DNA of 64,000 nt from Dimorphilus gyrociliatus. Lineage: Eukaryota; Annelida; Polychaeta; Dinophilidae. The stretch is taken from NCBI GenBank assembly GCA_904063045.1, contig CAJFCJ010000001.1:937501-1001500 (forward strand), given 5' to 3'. The position numbers and the translations under genes are program-made. Positions within the stretch are counted from its first letter, which is position 1; each line of letters starts with the position of its first letter. The notes beneath the pieces were generated by a model. That model ran no database searches. It saw nothing but the letters and a program-made list of their open reading frames with translations, and was not told the origin of the DNA. Of this stretch, positions 12,643 to 27,896 are shown in pieces.

Positions 12643-13808
12643 ATGAAGATAACACTTATCGCACTCGCCATTGTTATTGGTATCGCCTACGGACGCCCTA
12701 ATGAAGATGGTTCCTTGAGATTTACGTCATTTTTGGGCGATTTTGAGCAATTATGGAAGGATTTCAAAACTAAGCACAGTAAATAGGACAATTACAATTA
12801 TGCTGTTAACAGATTAACATGCAATTATTTTTTGTAGGCAAAACGTATGACTCTCAAACAGAAGAGTTGAAGAGAAGGAACATTTTCAAAACGAACCTTA
12901 AGAGAGTTAGAATGCACAACTATTTACATGAAAATGGTGCTAAATCATTCTCTTTAGGAGTTAACGAATACTCAGATTTAGTAAGTTAATTAATAATTTA
13001 GGAGAGTGTTAAAAAAGACTGTTGTTGACGCTGGTTTTCTTCATTCTTAAAGGAACACACCGAATTCGTTAAGGTAATGAACGGCTACAGAATGCGTAAT
13101 TCTACAATCAACAGAGACAGAGCAACTTATATGTCTCCAAACGTTAAATTTGAAATGCCGAACTCTGTTGATTGGCGTTCTAGAGGCTATGTTACTCCTG
13201 TTAAAAATCAGGGACAATGCGGATCTTGTTGGTCTTTCTCTGCGACTGGATCGTTGGAAGGACAACATTACCGTAAGAAGGGTGTTTTAACTTCTCTATC
13301 TGAACAAAATCTAGTTGACTGCTCAAAATATTGGGGAAATCATGGTTGTGAAGGTGGTCTCATGGACGATGCTTTCCAATACATCAAGGACAATGACGGA
13401 ATTGATACGGAAGCAAGTTATCCTTACCAAGCTGTCGATGGAACTTGCCACTTTAAAAGCTCAAAAATCGGTGCCACCGATATTGGTTTCACTGATATTC
13501 CCTCCGGTGATGAAGATGCATTAAAAGAGGCCGTGGCTTCAGTTGGTCCGATCTCAGTTGCAATTGATGCTAGCCACGAGACCTTCCAATTATACAAAGG
13601 CGGAGTCTATGACGAAATGAATTGTAGTAGCACCAGACTTGACCACGGTGTTCTCGTTGTCGGTTATGGAACTGAAGATGGTGCAGATTATTGGCTCGTA
13701 AAGAATAGTTGGGGAACAACTTGGGGTGAAGAAGGCTACATTAAAATGTCAAGAAATAAGAATAACCAATGCGGTATCGCTACAACAGCCAGCTACCCTA
13801 TTGTATAA
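12643..13808 (+). CDS. CTSL: Cathepsin L-type cysteine protease, preproenzyme
   Basis: Exons 12643-12778, 12838-12980 and 13053-13808 join in phase (344 aa). Residues 1-17 are a hydrophobic signal peptide. The propeptide contains a full ERFNIN signature beginning at EELKRRNIF and a GNFD-like region, which define the cathepsin L/H inhibitor prodomain. The mature enzyme starts near PNSVDW (about residue 129). Catalytic residues are Cys152 in [10 protein letters not shown], His291 in [11 protein letters not shown] and Asn311 in NSWGTTWG; the oxyanion Gln is in KNQGQCG. The six disulphide cysteines of papain-like enzymes appear present. The product would be a lysosomal or secreted endopeptidase activated by low pH. 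Length matches the family. Confidence 0.95.
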
Positions 13809-14229
13809 AACTATAAACCATAACAACTATTCGCATGTTTTTATAGGAGAAATAAGAGAAATAATTGGTAGGGTTTTTCTTTTATGAACAATACGTAACT
13901 AAATATTCCCCTTAACTTCAATCACGATTGTTAAAAACAGTAAAAGTTAAATAATATCGATTCTATAAAGTAAAATTGTACGAATACTCCTAGGTATATT
14001 ACTCATATCAGCCTATGGGTGGTTCACTCCTCTCTTATTTCTCCATTGCATAAAACAAATGCTTTGCGTATGCTATATTCTGTATTTGAAAAATACAATT
14101 TATTTCTACAAATCTTATTACAATGTAATTTTTTTAGCAGTGAAAAATAGACTGGAATGAAATTTTTTAAAAAGAGAAAAAATAGAAAAACATTGCACTA
14201 AAAAATAGATTAAGAAAAATAGAATAAAA
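13809..14229. other. Convergent 3' flanks of cathepsin L and PPP1R16
   Basis: AT-rich DNA between two convergent stop codons. It should hold both 3' UTRs; no coding signal is seen. Confidence 0.6.
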
Positions 14230-17395
<3,166 letters not shown>

Positions 17396-17866
17396 TTTTG
17401 AGATGAACTTTTGAGATTCTTTAAGTAATCGGTTATGAAGAAGATCTCTTTCCTACATAATTGTATTAGTAGTATCCAACAAATACGCTTCTTAGTTGAA
17501 AGTATTGCTAGTATGCGTTGCCCATACCATAATTTAATCGCACAATCCTCAAGGTAGTGGCACTTTTACTAAATGGCACCCTGACTTCCGCTAAGTGCTT
17601 GCCCCGCCACCTATCGGTTGAGGGCGGTGGGAGCGCATTGGCATCTTATGCAAACTCGAATTTGCTTATGTTGCATAGTATTAATAAGTTTTCAACGGTA
17701 GTTAACTTTTTAAACCTTAAGGTTTTCTTTTTAAAATTGCATGTCAGTTGCATAGACGTGTATTCCAATAACAAAACAAATTTAAAACATATAGAAAAGA
17801 GGAGCTTTATACCAGTCTAGTAAACTGCTATTCGCGCGGAAATTTGATTACGTTCGATTTTCATTC
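17396..17866. other. PPP1R16 upstream region and NUDT7 3' flank
   Basis: Between two minus-strand genes. A locally GC-richer patch near 17570-17650 (containing CGCCACC and GGGCGGTGGG) lies 170-250 bases upstream of the PPP1R16 start and includes a GC-box-like GGGCGG, so it is a reasonable promoter element for PPP1R16. No coding exon is seen. Confidence 0.35.
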
Positions 17867-18666
17867 TTACAATTTTGATACATTTGTCTGTGGCCCTATA
17901 ATGTCATTGAAATTCTTCGCGATTGTTCTTAACCAAATATATGGATCGTTGATCGATAAGGAATTGAATTTAGGGTGTATTTCGAACTCGGGTAGTTTGT
18001 TGCAAACAACTATGGATGCGCAGATAGCTAAATGAGCCGTCAAGCCGTAAGTAGTCACTGTCTCTTCAGATGCATCAATCGTGTCGTAGAAAAAGTGCAC
18101 AGCGTAATCAACATTACCCAACATGACCGGATATTTTATAGAGTGATCGACGGAACTCAAGAACCTTTCAGCAGGAAGATAAAAGACTTTATCGACTTCT
18201 TCATTTGGCTTTGGGTCAAAATTTTGATCTGTTATTAAACCAACTACTGGACACACGAGTTTTCCGCTTCTATTTATTATTGGTGGCATATTCCCAATGA
18301 CTGTTATTTGATGTCGTTCTAACCCTATCTCTTCATTGGCTTCTCTCAGAGCTGTTTCAACTTCACTTTCTCCTTCCTCAGCCATCCCACCAGGAAAGGA
18401 GACTGTATTCGGTTCTGTTCTTAATTTTGCCGACCGAATAGTCAATAATATCTTCCACGTCCCACTTTTAAAGATAAAAGAAACCAGAACTGCAGCTCGA
18501 GGCATACATGATGCTGTCTTATGCTGGTTTGGGAATTGCGTAAAAGTATTACTTGACGTATCTTATATAAACCTGTAAAACATACTTTTTGGATTGCTTC
18601 GAATGACCAGTGGTCATAGTTGGATACTCTTGCAAATCGGTGTAATAATTCTTGAGAGGAGCTCAT
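17867..18666 (-). CDS. NUDT7: Peroxisomal coenzyme A diphosphatase (Nudix)
   Basis: Two exons, 18666-18586 and 18517-17867, join in phase (243 aa; vertebrate NUDT7 is about 238). The Nudix box is GGMAEEGESEVETALREANEEIGL in outline: Gly, then REANEE and the terminal Gly-Leu. Just before it sits the CoA-specific UPF0035 region, LLTIRSAKLRTEPNTVSFPGG in outline. The protein ends in Ser-Lys-Leu, the canonical PTS1 peroxisome signal, which distinguishes NUDT7 from mitochondrial NUDT8. The enzyme cleaves CoA and CoA esters to 3',5'-ADP and phosphopantetheine. In-frame ATGs also exist at 18672 and 18693; 18666 is chosen because it gives the family length. The 68-bp intron is typical here. Confidence 0.93.
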
Positions 18667-19592
18667 ATCCATAAATGTAAACATATAGGTCAATATAATT
18701 GTGTATGTTTTTCAAAACACTTTTACCAGTTTTGATTGCTGTTTTCTGTCATTTATTTTTCTAAGTTTCAATAATTGTTTACTGTGGTGGAAGACTTTGT
18801 CCATTTAAAACTGAAAATTAGCTTCATTGTCGATTGTTTGACAATAAACGTGTTCTTTAATCCATTTTCTATCTATTCTTTGATAGCAGTTTATCGTATA
18901 GTTATTTTCAAATGTATACTTTCTATTTTTGAAAAATCACGCGCACTAAAACACCTACATCGAACACCAAAATATTGAATATCATATGAAATACAATCTT
19001 CGTCGCTATAAGCTAATGAAACTGATATAGCGCAAGAATTATTTATGACTATACGACGTCCCTATCGATAGAATTTCTTTAAAATGCCTCTTTGAGAGTT
19101 TTGACCTGGAAAAAATATATAAAATATATTATATACATACTAATATTACTAATATACTATATACGTACATGCAATATCTAGGTACTTAATAATCTTACTG
19201 TTTAGTTACAATGCATTATAATTCATGTAAGAGTGATAGAACAGGCAAAATGCTCAAATCAACTATAATTATTGCTTAACAAATACAGCAATTGAAAATC
19301 ACTTAGACAGGCGACTAGTTTTGGCAGGACACGAGATCAATCATTTCTATATGGGCTGATTGATTTTTTGTTTGTTTAAATATTCACTGTTTTGATGGAA
19401 CTTGAATTTTATTAATCAATACTTCATTGCAATAAGGTGTTGATGAGAATATTCATGCTTTCTAGATGTCGCTGCATTTTTCAAGTAATTTGTAGAACTA
19501 CGTATGGAAATTAGGCCTTCCCGAAAATACACTTCCGGTTTAAACTTGTAAACAAAATGTAAGGCAAAAAACAAAGATCCTACCTAGTTGCC
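18667..19592. promoter_or_regulatory. Divergent upstream region, NUDT7 (-) / SLC29 (+)
   Basis: About 0.9 kb of AT-rich DNA between two divergent start codons. The open frame 18775-18978 has no recognisable motif. No specific site is assigned. Confidence 0.35.
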
Positions 19593-21883
19593 ATGGATAA
19601 TTCGGATCAAGAATCATCGACATTATTACTGTCACCATCAGAAACATCTAATGCGCCAAAAGACAGGTAATTTATTGAATTGGGCAAATTTAAACTTATT
19701 ATCAATCAATTACCGCCCTACAGACTCAAATTTGTTTATGCAATATTTTATCTACTGGGAATTGGGACTATGCTTCCATGGAACTTTTTTATTAATGGAA
19801 AACATGTTAGTAATTTTTGCTTTAAAGTCAGCAAAACATGTACACATTATCATAACTTTTGTCCAAAGAGCTATGACTAATTCTCATAAACTATATACCG
19901 ATAAATATATAAAGAACAATAGTAAGATACAAGTTCACATAACGATATCCTTTTTCAACAGTATTTTATGTATAAACTCCGAAATACCACACTGCCTACA
20001 AATTTTACACACTATGATGAACCGAAATATGAAACGGAGTTTCAAGTCTCATTTGAAAGTTATTTGGCTATTGCAGCCATGCTTCCAACTGTCCTGTTTA
20101 TGTTTTTGAACGCCGTTGCAACTAGATTGTACGTGATGATGTTTAAGACAGAATTATGCATCTTTAATTCCTATTATATTTATCTTTAAACACAGAATCC
20201 GTTTACGAATTCGTATGGTAATAGCAGCAGTTACAATGATATTAATTTTTGCTGTTACACTTACTTTTGTTATTTTGGACACTGATCGTTGTAAGTAACA
20301 GTTTACAATAACAATAATAACCTTATTAGAAGAGAGAATTAATGTAAAATACTATATTAATCAGGGCAAGTTGAATTCTTTGCTATAACTTTGGTCTGTA
20401 TTGTAATAATGAATGGTCGGTACTTTTACTTTACTCCTATTATAGATATCTATTAGAAAATGAAGATGAAATTTTATCTCATTATTTAATTGTTTTTTAG
20501 CTGCCAGTGCAGTGTTGCAAGGCGGTGTTTTTGGCCTCGCGAGCATGTTTCCACCAAAGTATTCTCAATCAGTTATGGCTGGACAGGTAATTTTTTAGCC
20601 AAATAACAGAGGTACTTTCAATTTCATTTTATTAAATGAATTTTAGGGAATGGGAGGTACTCTAGCAGCTGTAGCTAATATAATAAGTATAGCAGCAACC
20701 AAGAATGCCTCGCAAAGTGGTCTATTTTACTTTACGATTGCGCTAGTTGTTTTATTGATGGCGCTTGTAGCTTATTTGGTTCTTCCCTGCATTGTAAGTA
20801 TCAAATGAAACTTAAGATTAGATTTCTATCCAACTCTTTCATCCTTGAATTTCTTGGAATAATCATGTAAGATAGATAATAAATACGAAGTAATACAATT
20901 TTTTTAAAAATCAACCTTTTTTCTCTTTTTTAATGATGGAACTATACATAAATCAATCTTATTATTGTTTGTTTTCTTTCCAGAAATTTGCCAGATATCA
21001 TACTGATAGTAGGTTTCTTTTATTATAAGTCAATTAACGGAAATTTACTGTAATTCTATTATCATAAATAGGAAATTTTCGTCAAACAATTTCGTCGAAT
21101 GATGAGGATAATACTGTCGACACCAGCGAAGATTTAAATAGTATTAGCTTTTCTGGAAGTAATTCAACGCCCTTGCTACGAGTCTTTCGAATGGTAATTG
21201 ACCGTGTATAGAGTTTAATAATACTCGTCAAATTTTTTCCCCTCATTTACAGATTTCCAAATACGCGTTTAGCGTCTCAATTATATTCTTTGTGACTTTG
21301 GCCTGCTTTCCAGCTATAACTTCGTCAATAGCTCCCGCATTGAGAAAAGAAGGAAATAGGACAGTATTAGTTAAGGATGAATGGAGACGCAAATATTTTA
21401 CTCCAGTTATCTGTTTTCTATTGTTTAATGTTTTTGATTTAGTTGGGCGAACAATCGCTGGGTTTTATCAATGGGTAAGTATTGTATTATACAGTATATT
21501 CTTTATATACTTTCTTTATTATCAATGATTCGTTTAACGACTCCTTTCATTTTTGTTTTTTCCAGCCGAAATTTAAAAGCAATTTGCTACCACTATTCTG
21601 TATTCTTAGGATTGGTTTCATTCCTCTTTTTGTCTTCTGCAACGTTCAACCACGACTCTATTTAGTCACCTATCTATTTCAAAACGACGTCGCCCCAGCC
21701 GTCATCATGGTTTTTTTTGCGTTGTCAAATGGATATTTATCGACGCTATGCATGATGTACGGACCAATGAATGCTAATGAAGAGGATGAAGAAACAGCAG
21801 GGGCTTTGATGCCTTTTTTCTTAGCATTAGGCCTATCAGCCGGTTCTTTTTTCTCTTTTTTATTGTTACATTACATGATTTAA
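19593..21883 (+). CDS. SLC29A: Equilibrative nucleoside transporter (SLC29 family)
   Basis: Eleven small exons join in phase: 19593-19666, 19724-19805, 19962-20128, 20196-20290, 20365-20415, 20501-20586, 20647-20793, 20984-21008, 21072-21193, 21253-21474, 21566-21883 (462 aa; ENT1 is 456). TM1 carries the family signature GTMLPWNFFI. The next exon encodes a large extracellular loop, then come FLNAVATRL, VLQGGVFGLASMFPPKYSQSVMAGQG and, before TM9-TM10, KYFTPVICFLLFNVFDLVGR, all ENT landmarks. About eleven transmembrane helices are expected, with the N-terminus cytosolic (it starts with an acidic/Ser-rich segment). The large cytosolic loop between TM6 and TM7 is acidic, with several Asp/Glu/Ser residues, as in relatives. 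Exon 8 is only 25 nt. Function: facilitated nucleoside and nucleobase uptake; paralogue (ENT1 versus ENT2 or ENT3) is not resolved. Confidence 0.93.
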
Positions 21884-23302
21884 TCGAATATGCTCAAAAT
21901 CGTTTTGTTAAATTCTAACTCTTTTTCTGTCAGTAGAAAAGACTATAAGAAAGAAGCAGATACTCTACTTGAAAATAAAATATTAAATAATTCCTATTTA
22001 TTCAATAATATTCTAATCAAATAGTAGTTTTTTTATATTTTATCCAAAGAATATCATGAATTTTTAATATATTTGCAAATGTCTTTACTGCTATAAGACA
22101 GTAAAACGTTTTAAAAGAACAGTATTTCTTTATTTTATTAATGTTATCAACAACAAAAAAAAACTAGTAAGTCACCTTTTGTTGGCAAATTTTAATAATT
22201 CTAATGGAAAATATGTTAATCAACGAAATTGAAACCAACAAAAGACATGTTTTCTTTTTATTTTTAAATGTAGAATACTTTTCTGTTTCTTGTATTTATA
22301 AATATGTGTATTAAAGTATATGAAAGATTACTCATTCTATTCAGTAAAAGGCAGCTATTATTGGAAAAAAAATAGAAGGAAAAAAGACTAGATGCATTTA
22401 TTCTTAAAAGAAGATGATGATACGTTCGAAATTGTTGTCCTCATTCTGTCTAAATTATTTGATTAATTTTTATAAGAGAGATTTCAATTGGATTAAAGTG
22501 AAAATTTTCTCATTTGGCAAATGAAGAGGAAAGATAATTTTTTATCAAATATATATATGTAGTTTAATTCAAGAGTAAGGTATCCTGAGAAAGGGGAGGA
22601 GACGCGGGAAAAAGCTTTTAGCTTTAAAAATACTCCTGTCGTGACATATCTTCGTGTTTCAGGTAAATCTCGTCACCTTAATAGTAATTTTAAATAATAA
22701 CGATAATACAAGTATTATTCTATATAAACTGTTATATATAATATCCTTTTTTTTTTTATTAAATAGTGAGATAATGTTCCTAATAGGACACAGTTAAAAT
22801 TAAAAAAAAGGATCTGCTTGTTATTTGTATATCTAGCACTAATGTTACATTATTTTTACCTTATATTTATTAATGCCAATTGATTTTATATTATATTAAA
22901 CTTTGCGCTTTTTTCTATATTTATATTTTTCTAATTACTTTGTTATTTTTATGAAGAGTTAATTATTTATTTATAACAAAAAATACTTATTATTGAATAT
23001 ATAAATATTATAGAGGAATTTTGATGTTAATTATTTAAAGCTCGATGATAGTATTTAGTTTTTAACTTTTCAGATTACATTTATACATTTTTATTATCTT
23101 CTTTCAGATTGAATTTAGATAAATTATTATATGAATTTGTTGTCCAGTTCCCCACCAAGAAATAAAATGAAAAAGTCGAGATAGATTAGGTATCCTGTCT
23201 GTAGTAGCCTAGCAGACGATGTCGTCGTGTGCATAACTTGATTGGAAGGTTCCGTAAATTTTAAGATACATTTGAAAAATTCATAGATCTGAAACTAAGA
23301 TT
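21884..23302. other. Intergenic, no gene seen
   Basis: AT-rich, full of stop codons on both strands. It starts with the SLC29 3' UTR (AATAAA at 21974-21979). A GC-richer patch lies near 22585-22620. Nothing else could be supported. Confidence 0.6.
21974..21979 (+). terminator. Putative polyadenylation signal of SLC29
   Basis: AATAAA about 90 bases past the stop codon. Confidence 0.6.
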
Positions 23303-25218
23303 ATGAATTTGAAGCGATTTTGTCGGTTCAATATACTTTCAAACTTTAAGTTAATGACAATCTTAAGTCTTGTAGGATGTATTATTATTCTATGGTTTTT
23401 ATCATCTAAAAAGAAGGTAATTGAAATCGTTGTTAATACTGACAACGTACCGATTGCAAACCCTCACAATGTGGTTGAAGAAAAAGAGGTCAATTAGAAT
23501 ATTGAATCTATTACTTTTCTTCACATAGTTTATCTCTACAGATCGCTGCTTCTCCAGAAATACCTTCACATTTTGTTTTTAAATCCAAGCTGGTAAGTTT
23601 AGATTCCTACTTGAAATATTACTTACAAAAGTCTTAATTTATCATTATTCAAACAGAATCAAAATAGTTTTGAGCCCTTTAAACCTCAATTCTCATCTTA
23701 TGCGGAAGCATTAAAGTATATAGCAATTGAGCATAATCATAGAAAAACTGTCATCATAAGCACAGCAGATGCAGGTAATGATAATATAATGCAAAATATA
23801 ATAAGATACTAATAGATAACAATAATATCAAACTAAGTCCTGTAATTCCATTAAAATAAATCAATATGTTCTTTTAATGACAGGCTATTTAGATATGACT
23901 TTAAATTTTTTCATTGGATCAATTAAAAGACACGGATTAACGAATTTTCTTATGCTGTGTATTCAAAGAGAAAGCTGTGATATTTTCCGGTAAGAAGCAA
24001 AACTATCTTTATGCAATATATTCCATCAATATATTTTACAGAAACCACGGTATACCAGTTTATTACTATTCTACTGAAAATGCTGGTGGATCAGCTAGCC
24101 GATACAATAGTCCAGAATTCCGTAGAAAGACTCACATTAAAACCAGGATTGTTCTTGATGCTTTAAAGTTAAACTACACTGTTGTTTTGTCAGATGTAGA
24201 TATTTTTTACGTAAAAAACCCACTTGAGCACTGGCCTTGCCCTGATTGCGATTTACAAGTAAGCAGCGATTACGTGGAGGCTAATAGTGGTTTTTACTTG
24301 GTTAAGGCAAATGCTGCCGGTAAACTACTTCACGAAGAAATGCTGAAAAGAGTTAGACCTAATAATTCAAATCAGAAAACACTTAATCCAGCAATGAAGC
24401 ACCTAAAAACTCATGGAAAACTAAGATATCATACTTTAAACAATGTTAAATGGCCTTGCGGAATCGTTTATTGGGAAAATGAGAAAAGAATGTGGTACAC
24501 TGATAAATTTACACCAGAGCATGTTTTGATTCACAACAATTGGATAGAGACTTCTGAAGCGAAAATTTACCGATTTAAGGAACATCAAATGTGGTATTTG
24601 GACAAAGATAAGTACTATTCGAATGGAGAGGCCAAATATATGACTTACTCTAATCCATTTAACTTCGAGAAAAAAACTCGTGGAATAGAAGGAGACGCTC
24701 TTGCTGATGCTATTGGAATAGCTATGGCTCTAAAACGAATATTGATATTACCGAAGTTTCATTGTGATGGATGTAAATATTCTGCATGCAAGTCCCCGTC
24801 GAGACTTTGTGCTTTAAACGTCAGATTTCATTTACAAGAGTTTGATAGGGAATTTAAAAGTATGTACCGAGAGCACGTATTCTTAGATCATCCCTTTGTT
24901 CCTTCAAATATTAAAAATTCTCAGTCAAAAGAATTATTGATAGAAACGGACGATTTGAAGCATAACAATTTTTCTGATATACCATATGGGAAGAATCGCC
25001 GTTTTAAACCAAAAGATACTGCGAAAGGTGCAACTTCTGACGAAATTATTGCGTGGTTTGACTCTGAAGAATTCCGACACATTTCTGTTTTACATTTTAG
25101 GATGATGTATAATGCATTTAAAGGGTTCACTGATTCACAAGAAAATAATAAATACAAAGAGAAAATTCGACGTGGCCTTGTGAAAGGTGGATATAGACAA
25201 TACAGATGGGAAAATTAG
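23303..25218 (+). CDS. Type II membrane glycosyltransferase (nucleotide-diphospho-sugar transferase domain) with an extra C-terminal domain
   Basis: Five exons in phase: 23303-23488, 23542-23592, 23657-23774, 23884-23989, 24042-25218 (545 aa). A basic N-terminus followed by one hydrophobic helix (about residues 17-36) gives Golgi type II topology. The luminal part contains a GT-A-like sequence: RIVLDALKLNYTVVLSDVDI in outline, with a DVD metal-binding motif, followed by DYVEANSGFYLVKANA, as in the Nucleotid_trans family (plant RGXT-like, and animal relatives). The last 200 or so residues (from YLDKDKYYSNGEAKYMTYSN) contain a Cys-rich patch (CDGCKYSACKSPSRLC) not explained by that domain, preceded by GIEGDALADAIGIAMALKR, which resembles the start of a second nucleotide- or sugar-binding fold. 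Donor and acceptor are not known. The coding-region order supports one polypeptide; AATAAA lies at 25270-25275. Confidence 0.8.
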
Positions 25219-25269
25219 AGAGATCTTTAATGTAAAATTTGTAGCCTGTGATACTAAACATTTAAATTA

Positions 25270-25275
25270 AATAAA
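25270..25275 (+). terminator. Putative polyadenylation signal of the glycosyltransferase gene
   Basis: AATAAA about 50 bases past the stop, 64 bases before the convergent TSG101 stop codon. Confidence 0.6.
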
Positions 25276-25338
25276 GTTCCTTTCATATATTTGTTAAATT
25301 TCCAACTATTAAAATCAAAAGCACATTTTCATATTAGT

Positions 25339-26707
25339 TTATACAGTTAGGGGAGGTAGCTTAGCCACCTGTCGACATTTTTGGACTGTTGCTCTCAAAA
25401 GGAATTGCCTTCTAGATAATTCACGAACTTCCTACAATGAGAAAAGAGAAATCTGACAATCAACGTTTGATTTTAGTATATGCAATACCTTCAAAAACAC
25501 ATCTAAGTCTATTGTGTGCTTCTTTAAACCTTCAGCCAGCAGGAAAATAGCATCTTCAACTGCTTGTTCTTCGGCAAAAGCATTCAAGAGTCTGAAAATT
25601 TTTATAGTTGCGAATTTTAAAAGCATTTCAATACCAGTTTAATCTACTAACTGTTTGTACAATGGTGTCGATGGAACGATTGCAGAATCTATGTCTACCT
25701 TATCTCTATTCTCTAATTGGGTAATAGCTTCGTTAATCTGAGCCTGAAAGCACCAACATTTTCATTTAACAGGTTAAAAATAAAGCAACCTTAATTACAT
25801 GTTTTTCTAATAGGACTGCAGATGCTTGTTTAACTTTATCAGTTTCTCTATCAGATTTCTTTAACATTTCATCTAGCCGTTGCTTTCCTTGTTCCAAATC
25901 TTCATGAGTTTTTCTTAAGGTCGTCATTTCAGCATCTGCGTGAAACAAGCATTAAATGGAGAATAAAAACAAAAGTTATTATACTAACCGACTTGGGCCC
26001 AAATTTCACCTACTCGTCTGTTTACATTTTCTTCAACTGAAGACTGCAAAGAAGCTTTTATTTGCCTTTCCAGATCAGTGCCGTCGCTTTGTTTAAAAGG
26101 TTCAGGATATACTGTGGGAATTGGTATAGTTGGTGGAACGGCTATGGAATATCAGCCATGAAAGAAAAATATTTTTTTAATAGAAATGTTACAACGAACT
26201 TGTCGGGTAAGGAGTCGACACCGCCTTTGAAAATACAGGAGATTCTTCTCCAAAAACAATGGTTAATATACTAATCATACCCATCAGGTCACTGCTGTGT
26301 GGAGTCCATTCATGAAGATAGGGCAGATAAATTCTTCCACTAGAGTCAACGTGTTTACCAGGCTTTATGCTCATTGCTTGCGTTGGTTTGACAAAACCCT
26401 GCGAAACAGTTGAATTGTAATATACATAACACATCACTCAAACACTTACCATTGGAGGTTCAGCTGGATGATTTTTTGCCAGGTAAATACATATTGGAAT
26501 ATTGTATGTCACTCGCTTATAGTTGACTGGTATTGTTCCATCTATGTTGACCAATTCCTCTTGTCTACCATCATTGTGAACAAATGTACTTCTGTGAGGC
26601 CTTAAATCCGTAAAAGCAGCTAAAGCAGAGGATATATCTCTCTTACTGACATCAGGATTCACGTAATCGTGAAGGTGAGTTCGCAGGAACGCATCGCAAT
26701 GAGCCAT
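25339..26707 (-). CDS. TSG101: ESCRT-I subunit TSG101 (Vps23)
   Basis: Seven exons in phase: 26707-26450, 26398-26200, 26141-25989, 25935-25799 (alternative end 25790), 25743-25652, 25591-25489, 25431-25339, giving 344 aa (347 with the alternative donor). The UEV domain occupies about residues 1-145: GTIPVNYKRVTYNIPICIYL in outline, then IKPGKHVDSSGRIYLPYLHEW, then IVFGEESPVFSK. It is an E2-like fold without the catalytic cysteine that binds ubiquitin and P(S/T)AP peptides. A short Pro/Thr linker precedes a coiled coil (LEQGKQRLDEMLKKSDRETD in outline). The steadiness box ends the protein, with AVEDAIFLLAEGLKKHTIDLDVFLK in outline and VRELSRRQFLLRATVQKCR. The human protein is about 390 aa, so the linker is short here. 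It sorts ubiquitinated cargo into endosomal vesicles. Exon 2's donor (ACAA|GTTCG) is weak but keeps phase. Confidence 0.93.
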
Positions 26708-27896
26708 TTGAATAAATTTATTTCAAACGATATAACTTAAGTGTGTATATCCAAGAACTGTCAGACTTGGATGCTCTAATATGACTAATGATCACCCAGA
26801 AGCGAAATAACTCGTAGCCAATATAGAGGTAGCACTTACATGAAGGATTTGAAATTAGGGACTTTTAAAATTCATCATTTTCTTTCAAACGCCATTTTTA
26901 TTTTATAAAATTTGTATATTTCTATTTATGTTTACAGATGTAGATTTTCAGTTTTTCAAAATGGCGACTCTTGGTCGTGAATATAGTCGCCATAATAGGG
27001 CGTAAATGGTTTAAAATTGAGTTGTCGTCTCAATTATGCTACAAACCGGAAAACAATTCATATTAAAGTCACGTGATCTGCCTGGTGAACCTCCCTCCTG
27101 AAACCTCGGGAATTATCGTTACTTTAGAAATACCAACTTTAAGGATCGAACACGACATCCATGTATTAAATTGTCCGAGACGTTTGAAATGGTAACTTGT
27201 ATTTTCAATATTATTTATTTATCTCTGGCTCGTTTAGCTCTGATTATAACAACAAAATCTAATCGCAATAGCTTGAATCGATATTTACTAATTTAAAATT
27301 TCTAATTATATGGTAAAATGAAAAGATTTATTTCTTTTAACTGTAGAATTATGAGCAATTCAATAAATTTTGCTGTTTTTTCTTGAATAGTAAATAACTT
27401 GAGCGAAATTAAAATTTCAATTGTGATGTTTCCTTATATGGACTGGCTGTTTATTATTTTGTGAACAACTTATTAATAATTTTAATGATCTTCTTGATTC
27501 TCTGTCCTACCGTGAGATTTCTCGTAATCATTCATATGTTTAGGTAAATAAAAATTCAAATAGAACTCATAACAACTACTCTGTTAGGAGTGCATGCTTT
27601 CTATAAAAACTAGGAAGTAGTATAAGCGCATAAAGGACCCTAAATAACCCAATTTTAACCATTTAATTACTTCTTGTCTATTCCGTTTATTTTTATTATT
27701 ATCGTATCGAAATCGAAACCTACGATTTATTTCAGGGAGATCGAATCGGAACCGGAATTCGTTAATCGTTGAAGTCTAGTTCTGGTCAGGATCGATAAAT
27801 CGATTATCTTTGCTTTTATAGCTACCCAATCTCCTTAACTTTTCTGTGGACTTTGGCAAATTTAAAGCAAAACCTAAGCAGTAAGAATTTTTCAAT
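26708..27896. promoter_or_regulatory. Divergent upstream region, TSG101 (-) / USP6NL-like (+)
   Basis: About 1.2 kb between divergent start codons. A palindromic E-box in a CLEAR-like context (GTCACGTGAT) sits at 27068-27077. A GC-richer stretch follows to about 27130. No coding exon is seen. Confidence 0.4.
27068..27077. promoter_or_regulatory. E-box in CLEAR-like context
   Basis: GTCACGTGAT matches nine of ten positions of the GTCACGTGAC element bound by TFEB/MITF-type bHLH-ZIP factors. It lies 361 bases upstream of the TSG101 start and about 820 bases upstream of the USP6NL-like start; both genes act in endosomal traffic. Confidence 0.35.

Noticed and set aside
19588-20109. 173-codon plus-strand ORF over SLC29 exons 1-3
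   Set aside because: It runs through two introns in a different frame; the spliced frame gives an ENT transporter with GTMLPWNFF.
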